A stretch of 64,000 bases of DNA from Mugil cephalus (Eukaryota; Chordata; Actinopteri; Mugiliformes; Mugilidae): positions 17,012,197 through 17,076,196 of the forward strand of contig NC_061774.1 of assembly GCF_022458985.1 (NCBI RefSeq), in the 5' to 3' direction. Position 1 is the stretch's first letter. Every line of letters begins with the position of its first letter. Below, one piece after another: positions 22,540 through 42,300 of this stretch. The position numbers and the translations under genes were made by a program. The notes below the pieces were generated by a model. That model did not search any database. It was not told the origin of the DNA and worked only from the letters and a program-made list of their open reading frames with translations.

Positions 22540-24240
22540 GCTATCGGGGCTAGATAGCCATAGTTATAGCTGTTTGCATAGACGTTTTGGGGAAAGACGG
22601 TTGAAACAAAGAGATCAAAGAACGGCGCACGCACTCGGCCTTAACATAAAAGGCCGTACTTTGATGTGTGGTGACGCTGAGGGTGCAGTTACCCTTACAC
22701 ACGACGGAGAACATGTGTAAGTGAATGCAAAGGTGAAGCTGGTGAACGGGTCAAAGGTTAACACAGACCACCCGACTTTAACAGCTCACATGAAGAGTAG
22801 TTGCTGTGCAATGCATGTTAGCTGGCAATGCTTTTACGGCGAGGCTCTCTCACGTGTTCTAGTCATGTTTTCCCCATTAATGTTGGACGTTTTCATGTTC
22901 TAGGACCACCATAGCCAATTAAACACAAATGTATGAACTTATTAAACCAGTTTTGAAGATGGGGTCACACGACAAGCGCACGACAAATGTTTGATTAAAA
23001 CTGCCAAGCAAATGGGGTCATGTCCTTTTACTGTACTTGTTACTGTTGCTACAATAGCACTGCCCTCACTGTGGCTGTCTGGACATGTTTGATGGTAGTG
23101 AGTTTGGATAATCCCCCTGTCCCTAACCTAATACCTCATGAGATTATCATTCATTTTCAGTCATTTAGTCCTTTGGGATAAACCAGTGGAAAATCTATGA
23201 CTATATAAGACTGCACAATATTATTTCTGTTGTATCAGAAATATTGTACAATATGTGTAGTGTAATAGTTTAGTATAGTACATTTAATTGGGCCCACTGT
23301 TTTGTCTGGAGAGACATACACTGTCCTTGACCTTTATGGCGATGTCGAGTATAGGTCTGTTCACAGAGCAATAATAAAATTTTAAATCGCCATTTACTAC
23401 CAGATTGTGTTTTATGACTATGGAATATACTTGGCAAACTTGTAAAACATGGAGTCTTAAAAGGTTGGGCAGAACAACATGCACCCATGTATTATATAGT
23501 ATGCCGGTATGAGATAGCGTACAGAAGTGCTGATGAATTTGAACCTCTGCGGTTATGGCAGTACATCAGTCTAGAGCAGGACTCAGAGGGAAAGAATGAT
23601 GAGCACCTCAGCAATGGAGAGCTTTAGTCTACATCACTGATAGATTAGTCACACCAGCCTGCTCAAGTCCAAAGACCTCACCCACCCCGACCCTCAGCAA
23701 TGCAACTCACACATAAGCCTCGCAGAAACAATAAGCTGCAGGGGCATTTATATGCAGAGACACTATAATAACTCTCAAAAGGGCTCGATAGAGAGGCTGA
23801 TATTCTGTGTCTACAGTCTGTCCGCCACACCCTTAGTATGAAAATAATCCCGAGTTACTTTTATATCGCAGGTGACATGTTTGCCGCTGGCCCTCTGTCT
23901 GATGGATATGATGCTAAACAAGACGCTGGTCTCATGATGCTTTATTTAAGTGCTGGTACATGTGAGAAAGAGCAAGAATATAAACATAAGATCACATTTC
24001 AAATTTATCTTTTTTGAACTGCCCTAGTTACCCTTTTAGGATGTGCACAACTGAGCTTTATACAAAGTGTATTACTAAAATTAGCTGTGCAATATTTAAT
24101 TGCTTTAATTGCTATTAGTAGTGTTCACATGAGTGATACACTGTTCATGTTTAACATCATCCCACAGAGTGACTGCAACAACATATCGGCCACATGATTA
24201 AAAAATGAACAAACAAACAAATAAATGTATACACTGAACA
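22540..24240. other. gene-free stretch between the PROB1-like gene and the Tc1 region
   Basis: I recognise no coding exon, RNA gene or repeat of known class here. It could hold promoter or enhancer sequence for the PROB1-like gene. Confidence 0.5.
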
Positions 24241-24243
24241 GAC

Positions 24244-24695
24244 ACAACATTAAAAGCACTGACAGGAGAAGTAAATAACATCAACCATCTTGTGACACAA
24301 TTGAGTTCTGCTGGGAAACTTTTGGACCCGGAATTCATGCGGATGTGACTTAGACATGTACCCCCCACCTAGACCAGACACCCCGACCCCAATGCCACTC
24401 TTTGATGGCAGCAGTCATCCCCAGCAGGATGCAATCTGACACAGACACATAGACAAAAACAGTTAAGGAACAACTCAATAAACATGAAAAACAACACAAG
24501 GTGTTGACCTGGCCTCTAGATTCAGTAGATCCCAGACTCATGGAGTATATATGGGATGTTCCAAAGAGGATCCTCCCCTCAAACCGCAGAAAACCAAAGG
24601 CTCCCACTAACAACATTCTGTTACCAGACACCACAGGACCCATGTCCATCCTGTGATGAGTCACAACTGTTTTGGAAGCACAAGGGAGACCTACT
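24244..24695 (+). mobile_element. decayed Tc1-like element fragment, copy A
   Basis: The left end 'acaacattaaaagcactgac' resembles the terminus of a Tc1-like family ('aacattatgaccactgac'). It is followed, after a large internal deletion, by transposase-derived sequence such as 'ttctgctgggaaacttttgg' and 'aaggtgttgacctggcct', the region encoding the end of the catalytic domain. The last part shares 'acaactgttttgga' and 'gcacaagggagacct' with the copies at 37.3 kb and 55.1 kb. The frame is destroyed. It runs into the TATATC tract. Confidence 0.75.
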
Positions 24696-24772
24696 ATATA
24701 TCTATATCTATATATCTATATCTATATCTATATCTATATCTCTATATATCTATATCTATATCTATATATATA
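24695..24772. repeat. TATATC-type simple repeat
   Basis: A run of TATATC and TATC units with minor interruptions is directly visible, at the right edge of the decayed Tc1 fragment. Confidence 0.95.
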
Positions 24773-24837
24773 AAAAGACAGATAGATGCTTGATTAATGC
24801 CAAACTGGGAAATTTCTCAATGTAATATAATATAATA

Positions 24838-26441
<1,604 letters not shown>

Positions 26442-26499
26442 TATAATCAGAGAATTCGTTTATGTCGCAGAGAAAGGGAGTTTTATTTTGAAATGACCA

Positions 26500-26624
26500 G
26501 TTAACGCAGAATGCGACACCGGAAGTTCCGCATTACCACCGCTACTATCTACTACTGGTGGTGAAGTGTTGCCATAACAGGCAAGTGGCTAACGCTAATG
26601 TTTGCTAACTAATTAGCACGATAG
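26500..26624 (+). promoter_or_regulatory. rmnd5b: likely promoter/non-coding first exon of rmnd5b
   Basis: A GC-richer patch after the Tc1 element ends in a good donor, 'gatag|gtgagtgtg' (intron from 26625). The next exon begins after 'gtgttccag' at 27883, eight bases before the start codon. The transcription start is not fixed by sequence; 26500 is approximate. No TATA box is evident. Confidence 0.5.
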
Positions 26625-27890
26625 GTGAGTGTGTTTTCATTTCAAATGACCCGTGTATTTAGTTGAACGGCGACATGTGATTCAGCTGTTGGACCAATGC
26701 CGAATGAGGAAGACAAGCGGGTTGTTGTCGCCGTCTTGTTGGATTATTTAGGCCCTATTTAGGCCAGTTAGCTAACGTCGAGCTAACACAGAGCTAGCTA
26801 GCGAGCTTTTTGTAGCCAAGCCAGCGGCTGTTTGTTTATGTTAGCTCTGCGACACCTCCTATTTATAAATTACCGCACTGAGTCGAAACAAATCGTTGAC
26901 AATTTGAGCACTTCCCGTGTGTGGTTGTTAGAGAATACACTCAGTATGTGAACCTTTGTATTGTTGTGTTAAACTGGACGTCTGCTTTAGTGTTAATGTT
27001 GGTTAGCTCCTCTCGGTAGGTGGACATTTTCTGTGTGTAGCGGAGAGTTACAGCAAACCTTCCCCCACTCGATGTCTTTAAAGTTTTTCTGACGATGAAG
27101 TAATAACGTCAGCACGTGGACCAGCGGCTCAGTGTAAATATTTAGTCGCGGTTTTATTTCGTTTCTTACTGATTAAGTTTTATGGTCGAGGCGCTAACTC
27201 CGACTGAGGTTAGTAAACAGCAGGCCGCAAAAACACACTGTGTCTGGTTTTAATGTCAGCAGTGTCACACCAGGCGATACGATTAATCACAGCGGCACTG
27301 GGTGGGTTTGTTTTGTCTTATCTTGTCACAAAAAACAATATCTTTCAGCTGTCAGAGGCCTCTTTGTTTTCTTTTTTCTTTTTTTTAGCGTGTTATTGTT
27401 CTTCAGCTTTTGTGTTGACTTGTTGTAGAAGCAGCTGAGTGACAAGCAGGGGCCTGGCCATGTAAAATAAGGTTTATCAATCCTTGCAAGAAAGTGCTTT
27501 GCCGCTGTCATCTCACGCGTTTGTCTGTAAATCCGCATTTTTGTAGGACTTTAGTTTGTGATAAATGTCACGTGTACCACATCCACGCAGAGTTGTGAAC
27601 GATGAAGTTGGTGTTGGTCTGAGTAAAAGTCATAGATGTATCAGTATTATTGTACAATTTCAAGCAGTTTATTTTCCAAATGTAAAACTGTCCAACTTGC
27701 TGCATATCTTGTGAAGAGTTCTTCTTCAAAACAAGATCAAAATTATTATTTATTTAGCAACAAACATCAGATACCTCAATCAGATAATAACAACCCTTTC
27801 TTACTAATTGATAGGCAGGGCCTTTGTGTCTCTCTGTTTGTCTCTTTGAGTCTAGGTGTTGTTGTGTGTGTGCGTGTTCCAGTCTGAACC

Positions 27891-30402
27891 ATGGAACAGT
27901 GTGCATGTGTGGAGCGGGAGCTGGAGAAAGTGCTCCACCGCTTCGTAATGTACGGCCACCAGTCTGAGGAGAGGCTAGACGAACTCCTGCGCAGCGTCTG
28001 TGAGATACGGGGACAGCTAGTTGCTTTCGGTAAGAACGTAAAATGTGTGCGGATGCAGTAAATGAAATTACATCTAGACTTGACACTGTGCTTTGTTGTC
28101 CTCACTCATTGCTGTAACCTAACTCAAATGACCCTGGTTGCTATAACCATCAGCACTGAAAGCTTTTACTATTTTTTTTGCAGGAGTACAAGATGCAGAC
28201 TTATCGGTCTTATCCCAGACTATGGCCCAATGCTGTAAGAACATCAAAGAAACAGTGCAGATGCTGGCCTCTCGACATAAGGACATCCATGGCAGTGTGT
28301 CAAAAGTTGGCAAAGCCATTGACAGGGTAAGCGGAGGCAGTAACTTTCTCTAACATGCGACATGTGTCTTACGTATACTTCACCTTCGCCTCGGGCGTTT
28401 CCTCTCTGTAGAATTTTGATGCAGAGATCAGTGCTGTGGTGGCAGAGACAGTGTGGGACACACCAGAGAGACAGAAATACCTGAGTGAGACCATTGTGGA
28501 GCACCTGTACAGACAGGGGATGCTCAGTGTAGCAGAGGACCTTTGTCAGGTAAATTACCGAAACCTTCAAACTAACGTCTTAAACTCTGCCTGAATTCCT
28601 TTTTGTACAGAGTCAAATGCTCTGAACCGTCATTGTCGAACTAAATATCTAGTGTAAGCCTGGTTTCTGTGAACATAATTTCTAATAACTTGTTCTGACC
28701 TCTAGGAGTCCGGTGTAGTTATAGACATGAGTATGAAGCAGCCTTTCCTGGAGCTAAACAGGATCCTTGAAGCTCTGAGGATGCAGGACCTCAGGCCAGC
28801 ATTAGAGTAGGTTTTCTTTCTATACATTTATTTTTTTTACATCTGTCTGTCTGCAGTCATCTTTAAAAAATGAACTCCACTCTTTCGTAAATCTGTTCGG
28901 TCATGTAGAAATTCTTCGTGAAGCGTTCATTCAGTTGACTGTGTTTGGTCATGCCTGTGCCTCGTTAGGTGGGCAGTGACGAATCGGCAGCGCCTTCTGG
29001 ATCTGAACAGCAGTTTAGAGTTCAAACTGCACCGCTTGTACTTCATCAGCCTGCTCAGCGGGGGAATTAACAACCAAATGGAGGCCCTGCAGTACGCCAG
29101 GCACTTCCAGCCCTTCGCCTCCCAGCACCAGAGAGGTAGGCAGTGTACAGTCATCGTTATGCTGACACACATGCTTGAGTTGTGTTTCACAAGTATTTAA
29201 TGCTTTCCTTCGTACGACAAGTCACAAATTATTAGCAATGAAGACGGAATTAAATTCCCCTTAAAGTAGTATAAAAAGCGTTGCCGAACCCACTTCACGT
29301 CACTCATGTAATACTGTTTGTGTCTGCTATTTTCTGCCACTTAATTGCAGATATCCAGATCTTGATGGGCAGTCTGGTGTACCTACGCCATGGCATCGAG
29401 AACTCTCCCTACCGCAGTCTGCTGGAGACGAATCAGTGGGCAGAGATCTGCAACATCTTCACCAGAGATGCCTGCTCTTTATTGGGTCTCTCCGTAGAGT
29501 CTCCACTAAGTGTTAGGTTAGAAAAAACACGATCTGGCCCTACATCTTGCCAGCTTTTAAAACTGTAATATTTGCATTTTGAACTGAAATACTTGGCTGA
29601 TGGATTATTCTAGTTTCTCCTCTTGTCTCAGTTGGAGCTGAGATATAAACAGTGTCACTGTGTGCTCGTTCTTGCCTTTGTATTTCAGCTACAGTAAAAA
29701 ATGATCAGCACTGTCGTCTGTGTTTCCCTGCAGTTTCGCATCGGGGTGCATGGCCTTGCCAGTTCTGATGAACATCAAACAGGTGATAGAGCAGAGACAG
29801 TGCAGTGGAGTCTGGACGCACAAAGACGAGTTGCCTGTGAGTCCCCTTGAATTTTAAAAAGGCGTTCGTCTCTCTTCGTTTTGTTTTCGAGCCTTGGTTT
29901 AAATCACACCCCGTCTGTGTGCGTAGATTGAAATTGACCTCGGGAAGAAGTGCTGGTACCACTCCGTGTTCGCCTGCCCGATCCTTCGGCAGCAGACCTC
30001 AGAGAGCAATCCTCCCATGAAGCTCATCTGTGGACACGTCATCTCCAGAGATGCTCTCAACAAACTCACCAACGCTGGGAAGTAAGTCGACAAAGCAGAG
30101 TTTCGATTTCTTCTCTATGTTTTATTTTATATGTGATTATTTTACAGTAGCAGAGTCTAAAAACATTCAGTTGGAAGGTTTGACGATTAGCTGCTGATCC
30201 TTTGTCTCGGTCTTATGTAAGACTATGTCCAAAATATGGATTGCACAGTTTGCACAGTGAAGATGCGTTGATGTAAAGAGTCCCAGACAATAACACCCTC
30301 TTCCTGCTTTCTCCATTTCTCCATTTCTCCATCGTCAGGTTGAAATGCCCGTACTGCCCCATGGAGCAGAATCCGTCACATGCCAAGCAGATCTATTTTT
30401 GA
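27891..30402 (+). CDS. rmnd5b: RMND5B, RING-type subunit of the CTLH E3 ubiquitin ligase
   Basis: Nine coding exons with GT-AG junctions and consistent phase: 27891-28029, 28184-28326, 28412-28549, 28706-28806, 28969-29135, 29351-29516, 29734-29836, 29927-30081 and 30339-30402. They give 391 aa, close to mammalian RMND5B. The protein pairs with MAEA as catalytic core of the CTLH/GID ubiquitin ligase (cytoplasm and nucleus). Seen: LisH around 117-148 ([20 protein letters not shown]), CTLH around 155-212, and a C-terminal GID-type RING with C336 (FACPIL), C354 and H356 (LICGHVIS), and C374 and C377 (KCPYCP). The N-terminus [11 protein letters not shown] and the FASGC and CPMEQNP stretches point to RMND5B rather than RMND5A. 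The RING lacks some canonical zinc ligands, as in known family members. The donor of exon 29351-29516 is a weak GTTAGA. It converges with n4bp3, its neighbour in human too. Confidence 0.96.
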
Positions 30403-32183
30403 TACCGCACCTCCTCTCCTCAACAAGGATGAAGTCACCTGGAGCTCCTTGCGTCTCCAGGATCATTTGCTCTGGCCCTTTTTCCTCTGTCCCCGGCCTC
30501 CACGGCCTGTTATTGTAAGCATTAAGGTTTTACCCCAGTGCTCCTCTGGACAGCCTCGGCCATCCTTGCAACCCACCCCGGACCCTTTGCTAAACACACG
30601 GCAGGGATGGCCCAACATGTAGTAGAGAGAGGAAACTGTCAGTAATGAGAACATCCTCGCGAAAGAAGCGCCTCTGAAAAAGGATCATTCATTGAAACTC
30701 ATTTGCTCAAATGCCTGCAGAGTTATAGGCTTATCTTTTTAAAGTATGTAATACTTTATAGTGTTTGTTTTCTCAGCTTTATCGACTGTTTGAGTTGGAC
30801 GACTGCTTCTTTTTTTTTTCTTGTTTCTTTTTGTTTTTTGACAGAAGCAGCTGAATGATAATGAATGGGTGTAGAATCTGGGTAAATGGTGTAGATAGAC
30901 AGATTCTGATTTCAGGCTGGTAATAAACTTCTATTATACATGAGAAAAACACACAGAGTAACAGAGTGTATCCAAGGTTTATTATTTGCTGGTGAAGTGA
31001 GCTGTGGAGGTCCGTCTCGAACGGAGCTCTTGATTGTGACCCATCGCTCCTCCATGATGTAACAACGGCCTCACGTAGCTTGAGCGTCGCTCTCGGCTGA
31101 TGCGCCCGTTCGATTCATCGGAAGAATTCGTCAACGGTGGAAGAGCTTTTTTTATTTTTCAATTCTTTTCTTTTTCCTCCATTGACTGACTGCACCAGCA
31201 AGATTTTCCTCACTATAGAAGCCATTTGTCTTGTCCTGTATATGTATTTAACAAACACGACAAAAGAAAAAAAAAAAGCAAACAAAAAAAAATATATACT
31301 ACTGTGAAATGTGTTTTTGTTCTATTTTTCCCCCCCTCGCAGCCGTGTGTGTGTGTGTAAGATGGCAAAACTGGAGATCATAATCAACACTACCGCGCTA
31401 CATCCAGGCCTGAGCTCGCGTCACGGCCGCGAACGTCGCTCCCGCTCGGCCGCCCGTGCGCCGTGTGCCCCAAGCTTGCGCGCCGTGTGATATTTTGGAG
31501 CTGTGAAGTGGTGTGGCGGCAGCCGTGCGCAGGCTCGTGATTAAGCTTTACTCGTCGTGGATGGGGAAAGTCTCCTGACCATTGTGGCTGTTGTTCGACA
31601 TATATACTCGCCTCCGCTTCGTGGGGTTGCCTTTTGTTTTTTTTATTTGAGTCAGAGCAGAAACATTCAAATCCCAACATTTTCTCAGGGCCCTCTGTGA
31701 CAGTTGACACCACATTTTAGTATTAAAACTTGTACATTTCTATCAGGAGTCCTGAAGCAAAGGTTACACACGTTCTGCTTGTTTGTACATATTATTCAGT
31801 TCCTGGTGTGTGAGCCTGCACTTTGGAGAAAAGTGATCAGTGCTAATAGAGCTGGTCAAAGCGAGCGCTGCGCACCAGCACAACTTGCACAGATGATGCA
31901 ACAAATTTAAGACGGTTCAGAATTTTGAAGACGTTTAATCTTTTTACTCTGAATGCGTTGAACTACATGTTTTTCGCGTGGGGTTTTCTTTCTTTGGTTT
32001 GACAATCATCCACTGCTTCTTTGGGTGTTCCTTCGGGGCGGGCCGCCGGCGCTTCGTACTTCTTGTCGAGTTCATTTTCTGCTGAATGTTTGCATTTCCT
32101 GCTTTTTGTGTGTTATGCAACTTTTATTGTAAATATTTATCCTCTAACATGTTTCATATACTTGCATCTGAAATTAAAATAAA
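30403..32183 (+). other. rmnd5b: 3' UTR of rmnd5b with two candidate polyA signals
   Basis: AATAAA occurs at 30922-30927 (about 520 bp after the stop) and at 32178-32183 (about 1.8 kb after). No other gene was recognised in between, so alternative short and long 3' UTRs are possible. Transcript ends are inferred from the hexamers only. Confidence 0.5.
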
Positions 32184-32189
32184 AAAAAG

Positions 32190-34226
32190 TAAATAAATAA
32201 GTAAAATTTATTACACTCCAGTCAGTTTTGGAGCTTCACACCACAGCCCATATTTCGTCACCACTTGGTGGCGCCGGTGTTTTATTGTCGGTGAATCGCC
32301 TTGAAGTGTGAGAGATCTCATAGATGTTGATTTTTTTTTATTTTTTTTTGAGTAAGTTTCACAAGCAGAGATTTTTTTTTTTTTTTTTTTAAAAACAACA
32401 TTTTTTTTAATCTATTTATTTATTTTATTATTATTCACAAGTATTAAACCATCATGTTGACGGCAGTGATGGCATCCAGTGCTCCAACACTCCCACAGAG
32501 TGAGAACATGTGAGAGGTAAGAATCTTTCCTCATCCCACTTCAGTAAACCACTCAACCTCTGTGGAGCTGTGCAGTTATATTAAGCCCCTGTTTATGTAA
32601 TGTTTTAAATGCCAAGGTAAGAGCCTTGTGAGTCAGCCGCAGCTAGTATCTGTTCAGATAAAAACCCTGCGAAATACATGTATATGAATTAGTAAAAATG
32701 GACATGCTCCTTTGTTTTAGTTTCATTATAATAATAATACATTTGGGATTACAATAAAAACGGTCTAATTTATTCTTTCCTGCCACACTTTTCTGTGTTT
32801 TTGCTTCTTTCAGCAAACAGGGATCCTCCTACGTTTCCGTCAGGTGACCTTCCACCTCTGTGGCGTCTGTACAGCAGGAGATGGTATGCGAAGGCCGGCT
32901 GAGGTAAAGCAGGGAGGGCCTTAGGGAGAGGCCTTAAGATAAGGATCCAGGGCTAAACCTCTAAAATCCACATTAGTCCCAAAAGCCGACGCCGCTCTGT
33001 TCATTCTGTCATAAAGCTCCCGTCCTTGGGTTTTATTTCTACGCTCTGTGGAGATTTTTAAGCCTCTTGAGAGCAGAGCGGGCATCTGAGCCCTTGAGTG
33101 AGCGCCATCAGTTTCATCATTTCTGAAAAGCGATTTTTAGCCGTTAAATTCACACACACCAAAAAAAAAGCCAAAAAACGCTGAGAGAGCTGGCTGTAAA
33201 ACAAACATTTTTTATATCGTACAGTTTTAATTCCAGTAAATAGACAGGAGTCACAGTATATCGAAAGGTCAGTCGAGAGCTGGCTTTTGAATGTTCATAT
33301 ATTAATAATAAACAGTACGAGAGAACTATTTTTTCACCTACGTCATGCATTTGCATTTGTTATTGGCCGGATGTGTGCAACAGATCGCACCAATAAGCAG
33401 GAGGATCACAATCGAATCGTCGTCCGCATCTGTTGCACTGGTGTACACGTTTAAGACAACAGTGTGCTTGGAATACAACGACAAAAGGCCAGTCAAATAA
33501 AAATGAACAAAAAATATGTACAAAATATATATATAAATCTCACCTGACTGGAAACTCGATTACGTCCATTGTTTCCAGCTTAGGTTACACAGTTTCCTTG
33601 ATGGCAAAGTTCGTTACCTTGGCACCGGATAGCTTTAATCCTCAGTACTTAACCCAGAGAGGCGGCTTCTTTCCCAGGTGAACCCTGAATCTGCCTGCAC
33701 ACACCGAACACGTGCCAAGATGTCACTGAACCGCGCTAAATCCGCCTGAATCCTATTGGTTACCGTCAAGACTCCACACAGCAGTTCAAATCAGCAAATA
33801 AACACAAAATAGTCGCATTATCAGCTTTGCTCGTTTACACGTTTGTAATTGTACAGATGTCTTAAGCAGGACGGTCTAGGGGGAGTTGATCGGTACATTT
33901 ACGGGATAGAAAAGATGTGGCACGGCAAGGTGACAGTGCTGTGGGTTCAGTCTTTGCAGAGCACGGGCTTTAAACAATCAACAAATGTGAGAGGGCAGAT
34001 GATGGAGAAGGGATGGGAACCTACGGGAGCCTGTTTCTGCCAGAAAAAGAAATTAAATCAATAAAAGCCTTGAATGACGGTTAAATTTGCCAAAACATTT
34101 CACAATATTTCACAAATTATTGTAAAAGTATCTGAAAAAGTAAATTTTGCACTGTTCAAAAGTATTTTAATTTGATAATTAGAACTTAATTATTCAACAC
34201 AGTATCTCATTAAATCCACTATTGTG
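32190..34226. other. intergenic stretch between convergent rmnd5b and n4bp3
   Basis: T-rich tracts at about 32329-32410 are visible. No coding exon was recognised. Part of it may be 3' UTR of n4bp3, whose polyA site I could not place. Confidence 0.5.
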
Positions 34227-34230
34227 TATC

Positions 34231-34716
34231 CTACAGAAGAGTATTAGGGCCACCCATGAGAAAACAAATTAGAGGAGGTAGATTTTATTTTTTCACGCAC
34301 TTTGAGAAAAAATTCAGAATTTCGGGGAAAAAAAGTTGAAATTTCGAGAAAAAAAGTTGAAATTTCAATAAAAAAAGTCAAAAGTAGAAAGCAGACCTTT
34401 AAACCAGCAGTACCCTATGTGTATGGTACTGCTGCTCCTCCGCAGAAGAATATTAATAAGTAATATTAAGAATTTAAAATTGCATTGTGATTATTTTTTC
34501 AGGTATATTGCTGATATATTATATTGGACTGCTGCATGTCAGCAGTGGTGTGAATATTGTCACGCACTGTGGCCTTGTCCGCTGAGGGAGGGAGCGTATC
34601 CTGACTTTTTTCGCTCTTTTTCTTGAAATTTTGACTTTTTTCTCAAAGAAAATGATGAAAAAAAATCTACTTCCTCTAATTTTTTTCTCATGGGTGGCCC
34701 TAATATTCTTCCGTAG
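34231..34716. mobile_element. MITE-like element with long terminal inverted repeats
   Basis: The ends are CTACAGAAGAGTATTAGGGC and, on the opposite strand, CTACGGAAGAATATTAGGGC. Similarity continues for about 60 bp through 'cacccatgagaaaa' and 'attagagga(g/a)gtagat'. The 4-bp TATC at 34227-34230 and at 34717-34720 looks like a target-site duplication. Inside the ends are tandem A-rich units of 'gaaaaaaagttgaaatttc' type. There is no transposase, so it is a non-autonomous DNA element. The superfamily is not assigned. Confidence 0.85.
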
Positions 34717-34853
34717 TATCCAGCATTGGCTGTAATCTGTTTCTTGATTCATAATATTGACTATTTTCTTTTCTTTTCCTGGCAGACATTGTCTTCCATA
34801 GCAGCCGCACTTCAGCATGAGAACTATTTGCATCGCAAACAGGTCGGTCACAT

Positions 34854-39366
<4,513 letters not shown>

Positions 39367-39399
39367 TGATTACAGCGCTCTGTGGGGAGGTAAGGTGCT

Positions 39400-42300
39400 C
39401 TGCAAAAAAAAAGAAAAGAGCAAAAACAGAAAGTGAGCCGAGCGCTCACAGGAAGGGGAAGCACGGAGGTCTGTTTAGAGTAAATAAATCAGCTGATGAC
39501 CAAGGTGTACACTCTTCACGCCAACACATCGTCCTAGGTTTTCTATTAAAACATGCCCTGCTTCATGGGAAACGGTGGAAGGAAGGAAAAGCAACCGATG
39601 CAAATTCGCGGCTCTCGTGATGACGTCAACGTCTGGTTGAGTGAAACTTGCTGAACTATCACAGCACACTAAGGACACAGGAATGGAACTGTGTATTTTT
39701 TTCTTAAGAAAAATACAAACTAAGCATAATAATCAAAATTACTGATAATTTTCTGTATTTGACTGGTCTACGGATCAGCTTATAGTTCCAACTTTGATAC
39801 TTTTACATAAGCACTTTAAACTATAACCAGACTAAGAGTCTTGAGTCATGATAGCAGGGCTCTGCAGAGCTGCACTGATGCATAGTGGTGCCTTCACTGT
39901 CAGGTAAAATTCAGATTTTTGTTTTTAAGCAGATGCAATGCTCAAAAGTTTCATTTAGGAGGTCAGCGTGCATGGCAACATAATTTAATTAGCAGCAGCT
40001 CAGTCAGCAGGATTGATTCGTACCGCCGCATTTAGAATAAGCTGAAACCTTTCACTGGAAACATTTCATGGCAATCCATCCAGCAGTCGGCCAGATATTT
40101 TATCATGGACCAAGTGACATCGCCGTCCACAAAGTCATGCTCCCAGCGAGGCGGAAAAAATGAAGTTGAGTGAGGATCCTTCTCTGCTGAGTTCAATGCC
40201 AGCTCTCTGCTGCGAGTGGATGGCGATCTGTGGAGGACGAGGATGAGCCGGCACACGTTTCGTCAGCTGTGTTTTTCTCCGCGAACAGCTGTCTCACAGC
40301 ACAGCCTGAACAACTGAGCTTCCCACAACTTTACAGCACACACACACACCGCATTACAAAAGAAGCGCACGACCCAACCTCCGCGCACACCCTATTATGA
40401 GTCGACAATGGGAGCTACATGCAAAAAAAAAAGAAAAAAAAAACACAGGCTAATTTCTATTTCATTATGTGGTCATTACATAATCGGCTGTTCCTCTTAG
40501 AGGCTTGTGTTAACTTGCCCAACAGCAAATCAAACAACCACAGGATCATGTGAAACATGAAGTCAGCTAGGCTGGCCTTGTTGTTTTAGGACAGCATATG
40601 TCAGATTATAAGCCTGTTATGCAACTCTGATCTAACTGGGTTAGTACAACTAATGTCTTTAAAGCGGGAGGAAAAAAAGCTTTGGTGAACAACGAACGCA
40701 ATGGACAATTTAATCTAGAGCAGTGGAAGCTAAATTTGCTCCTCCTCAATATTAGGTGTTGCCATTTTACCAGTCAACGGTGGGAACTTCATCAGTCTGG
40801 TGTTACCTGAATATATGAATATTCATATACATATTACAGCGAGAATCATTTGTTGGCCAAAAGTGCTAATGGATTTGGACAAAGATGAACCAGATGCAAA
40901 GATACAACATCCACCTCATGTTGGTTTGTCAACTTGTGTTTGTGCCTTTTCACACCAGGTTCACACTTAAACAGCAACGCCCCCATTACCGCCATTTTTT
41001 CAAATAACCCGTACATCCCCCTCCTTTGCTGCTTTTCAGACAACCTCATTAAAGATCACTATTGATTTCACCCTACTGACCTCCTCTCTTTCCGTGCATG
41101 AAAACCGCCCCCCCTGCAGCCGTAAAACATTCCCGAGACCATAAAACATGCAAACACGCCGCAGTCTTTCCGACTATAAACGGGACCCGGTGGGGGTGGT
41201 GGGGTGGGGGGTGCAGGGGGAGCAAAGTTTCCCTCCGTGCTCAGCCAGCTGATGTGGCACCCACAGAACAGGCAGACTTTCAGGGGCCGCCTTTTAACTA
41301 TCAATCTCTTAATAATTAACTTCGCTCCAGGCCATTTTATTTTCAAACCATACCACAAATCTTAAGATTTGTTTCCTTCCTTGTAGAAAACTGTGTGTGC
41401 TACTTTCATCACATTGTAAAAGGGGTTTCAAAAGCTTCAGATAGGTAACCCATTACAGAGAATGTTTTTTTTTTAAGATATTAATGTTAGTGGTAATGCG
41501 TCACACGTCAAATATTTGAGATACAGTTGCTACAAACACTTCGCTGAACGATCACAATAGGCAAACATAAATGCTTTTTTATATGTATTTGATGTTGCAT
41601 TAATGTGCTGTTTGGCAGATGACTCATTTGTTCTCAAGCTCCTTCCTGCTGATACCTGCACTGTTACGAACAATAACTGGAAAATAAAGTAAAAAGAAAA
41701 AAAAAGCATTCACTGGAATGGACATGTTTCAAGTTACACAATTATTTACTGAAATAAACCTGCTTGGGAGGTTTGTAATGCTCATCTGCAGTAAAAAAAA
41801 AAAAAAATATATTGTTTCAACTACATAATTTGTAGGCATACACGAGGAGAAAAAAAGTCAGAGTTTGACATTTGTAGATCTGCACGGAGGATGAAACCTG
41901 GACTCGTTCCAACTAATGACAGGCCATCCTGTGGCTGCCGCTGTCAGTTCTCACCTCAGTTGATGTACACTCATGACACTAGTGCTAATTTAAAGCAATT
42001 TCACTCCCCTTACTGAGTCACACACAAACATCCGATGTTCGAGCACAGACACCCGCAGTGGCACGCCGGCATCTCCTCTTGCTTCTAATACAATCCACAT
42101 TTATCAAGTGCTTTGCACTGCTGGCCTCGACAGTTATAACAATTATGTAAATGGTTAAAATAGGCAGAGAGAGCTGTGCAACGGCAGTTCCAGCCCACTC
42201 CATTCAGGGCTCTCAGCCAGGCCCAGATCAAAGCAGCCCAAGCTGCTCATGTTTATATTCATGAGGTACCATTTCCTCCAATGTAAAACTTTCCACTAAA

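Noticed and set aside
28927-29190. 87-codon minus-strand frame over rmnd5b
   Set aside because: It is antisense to a well-supported rmnd5b exon.
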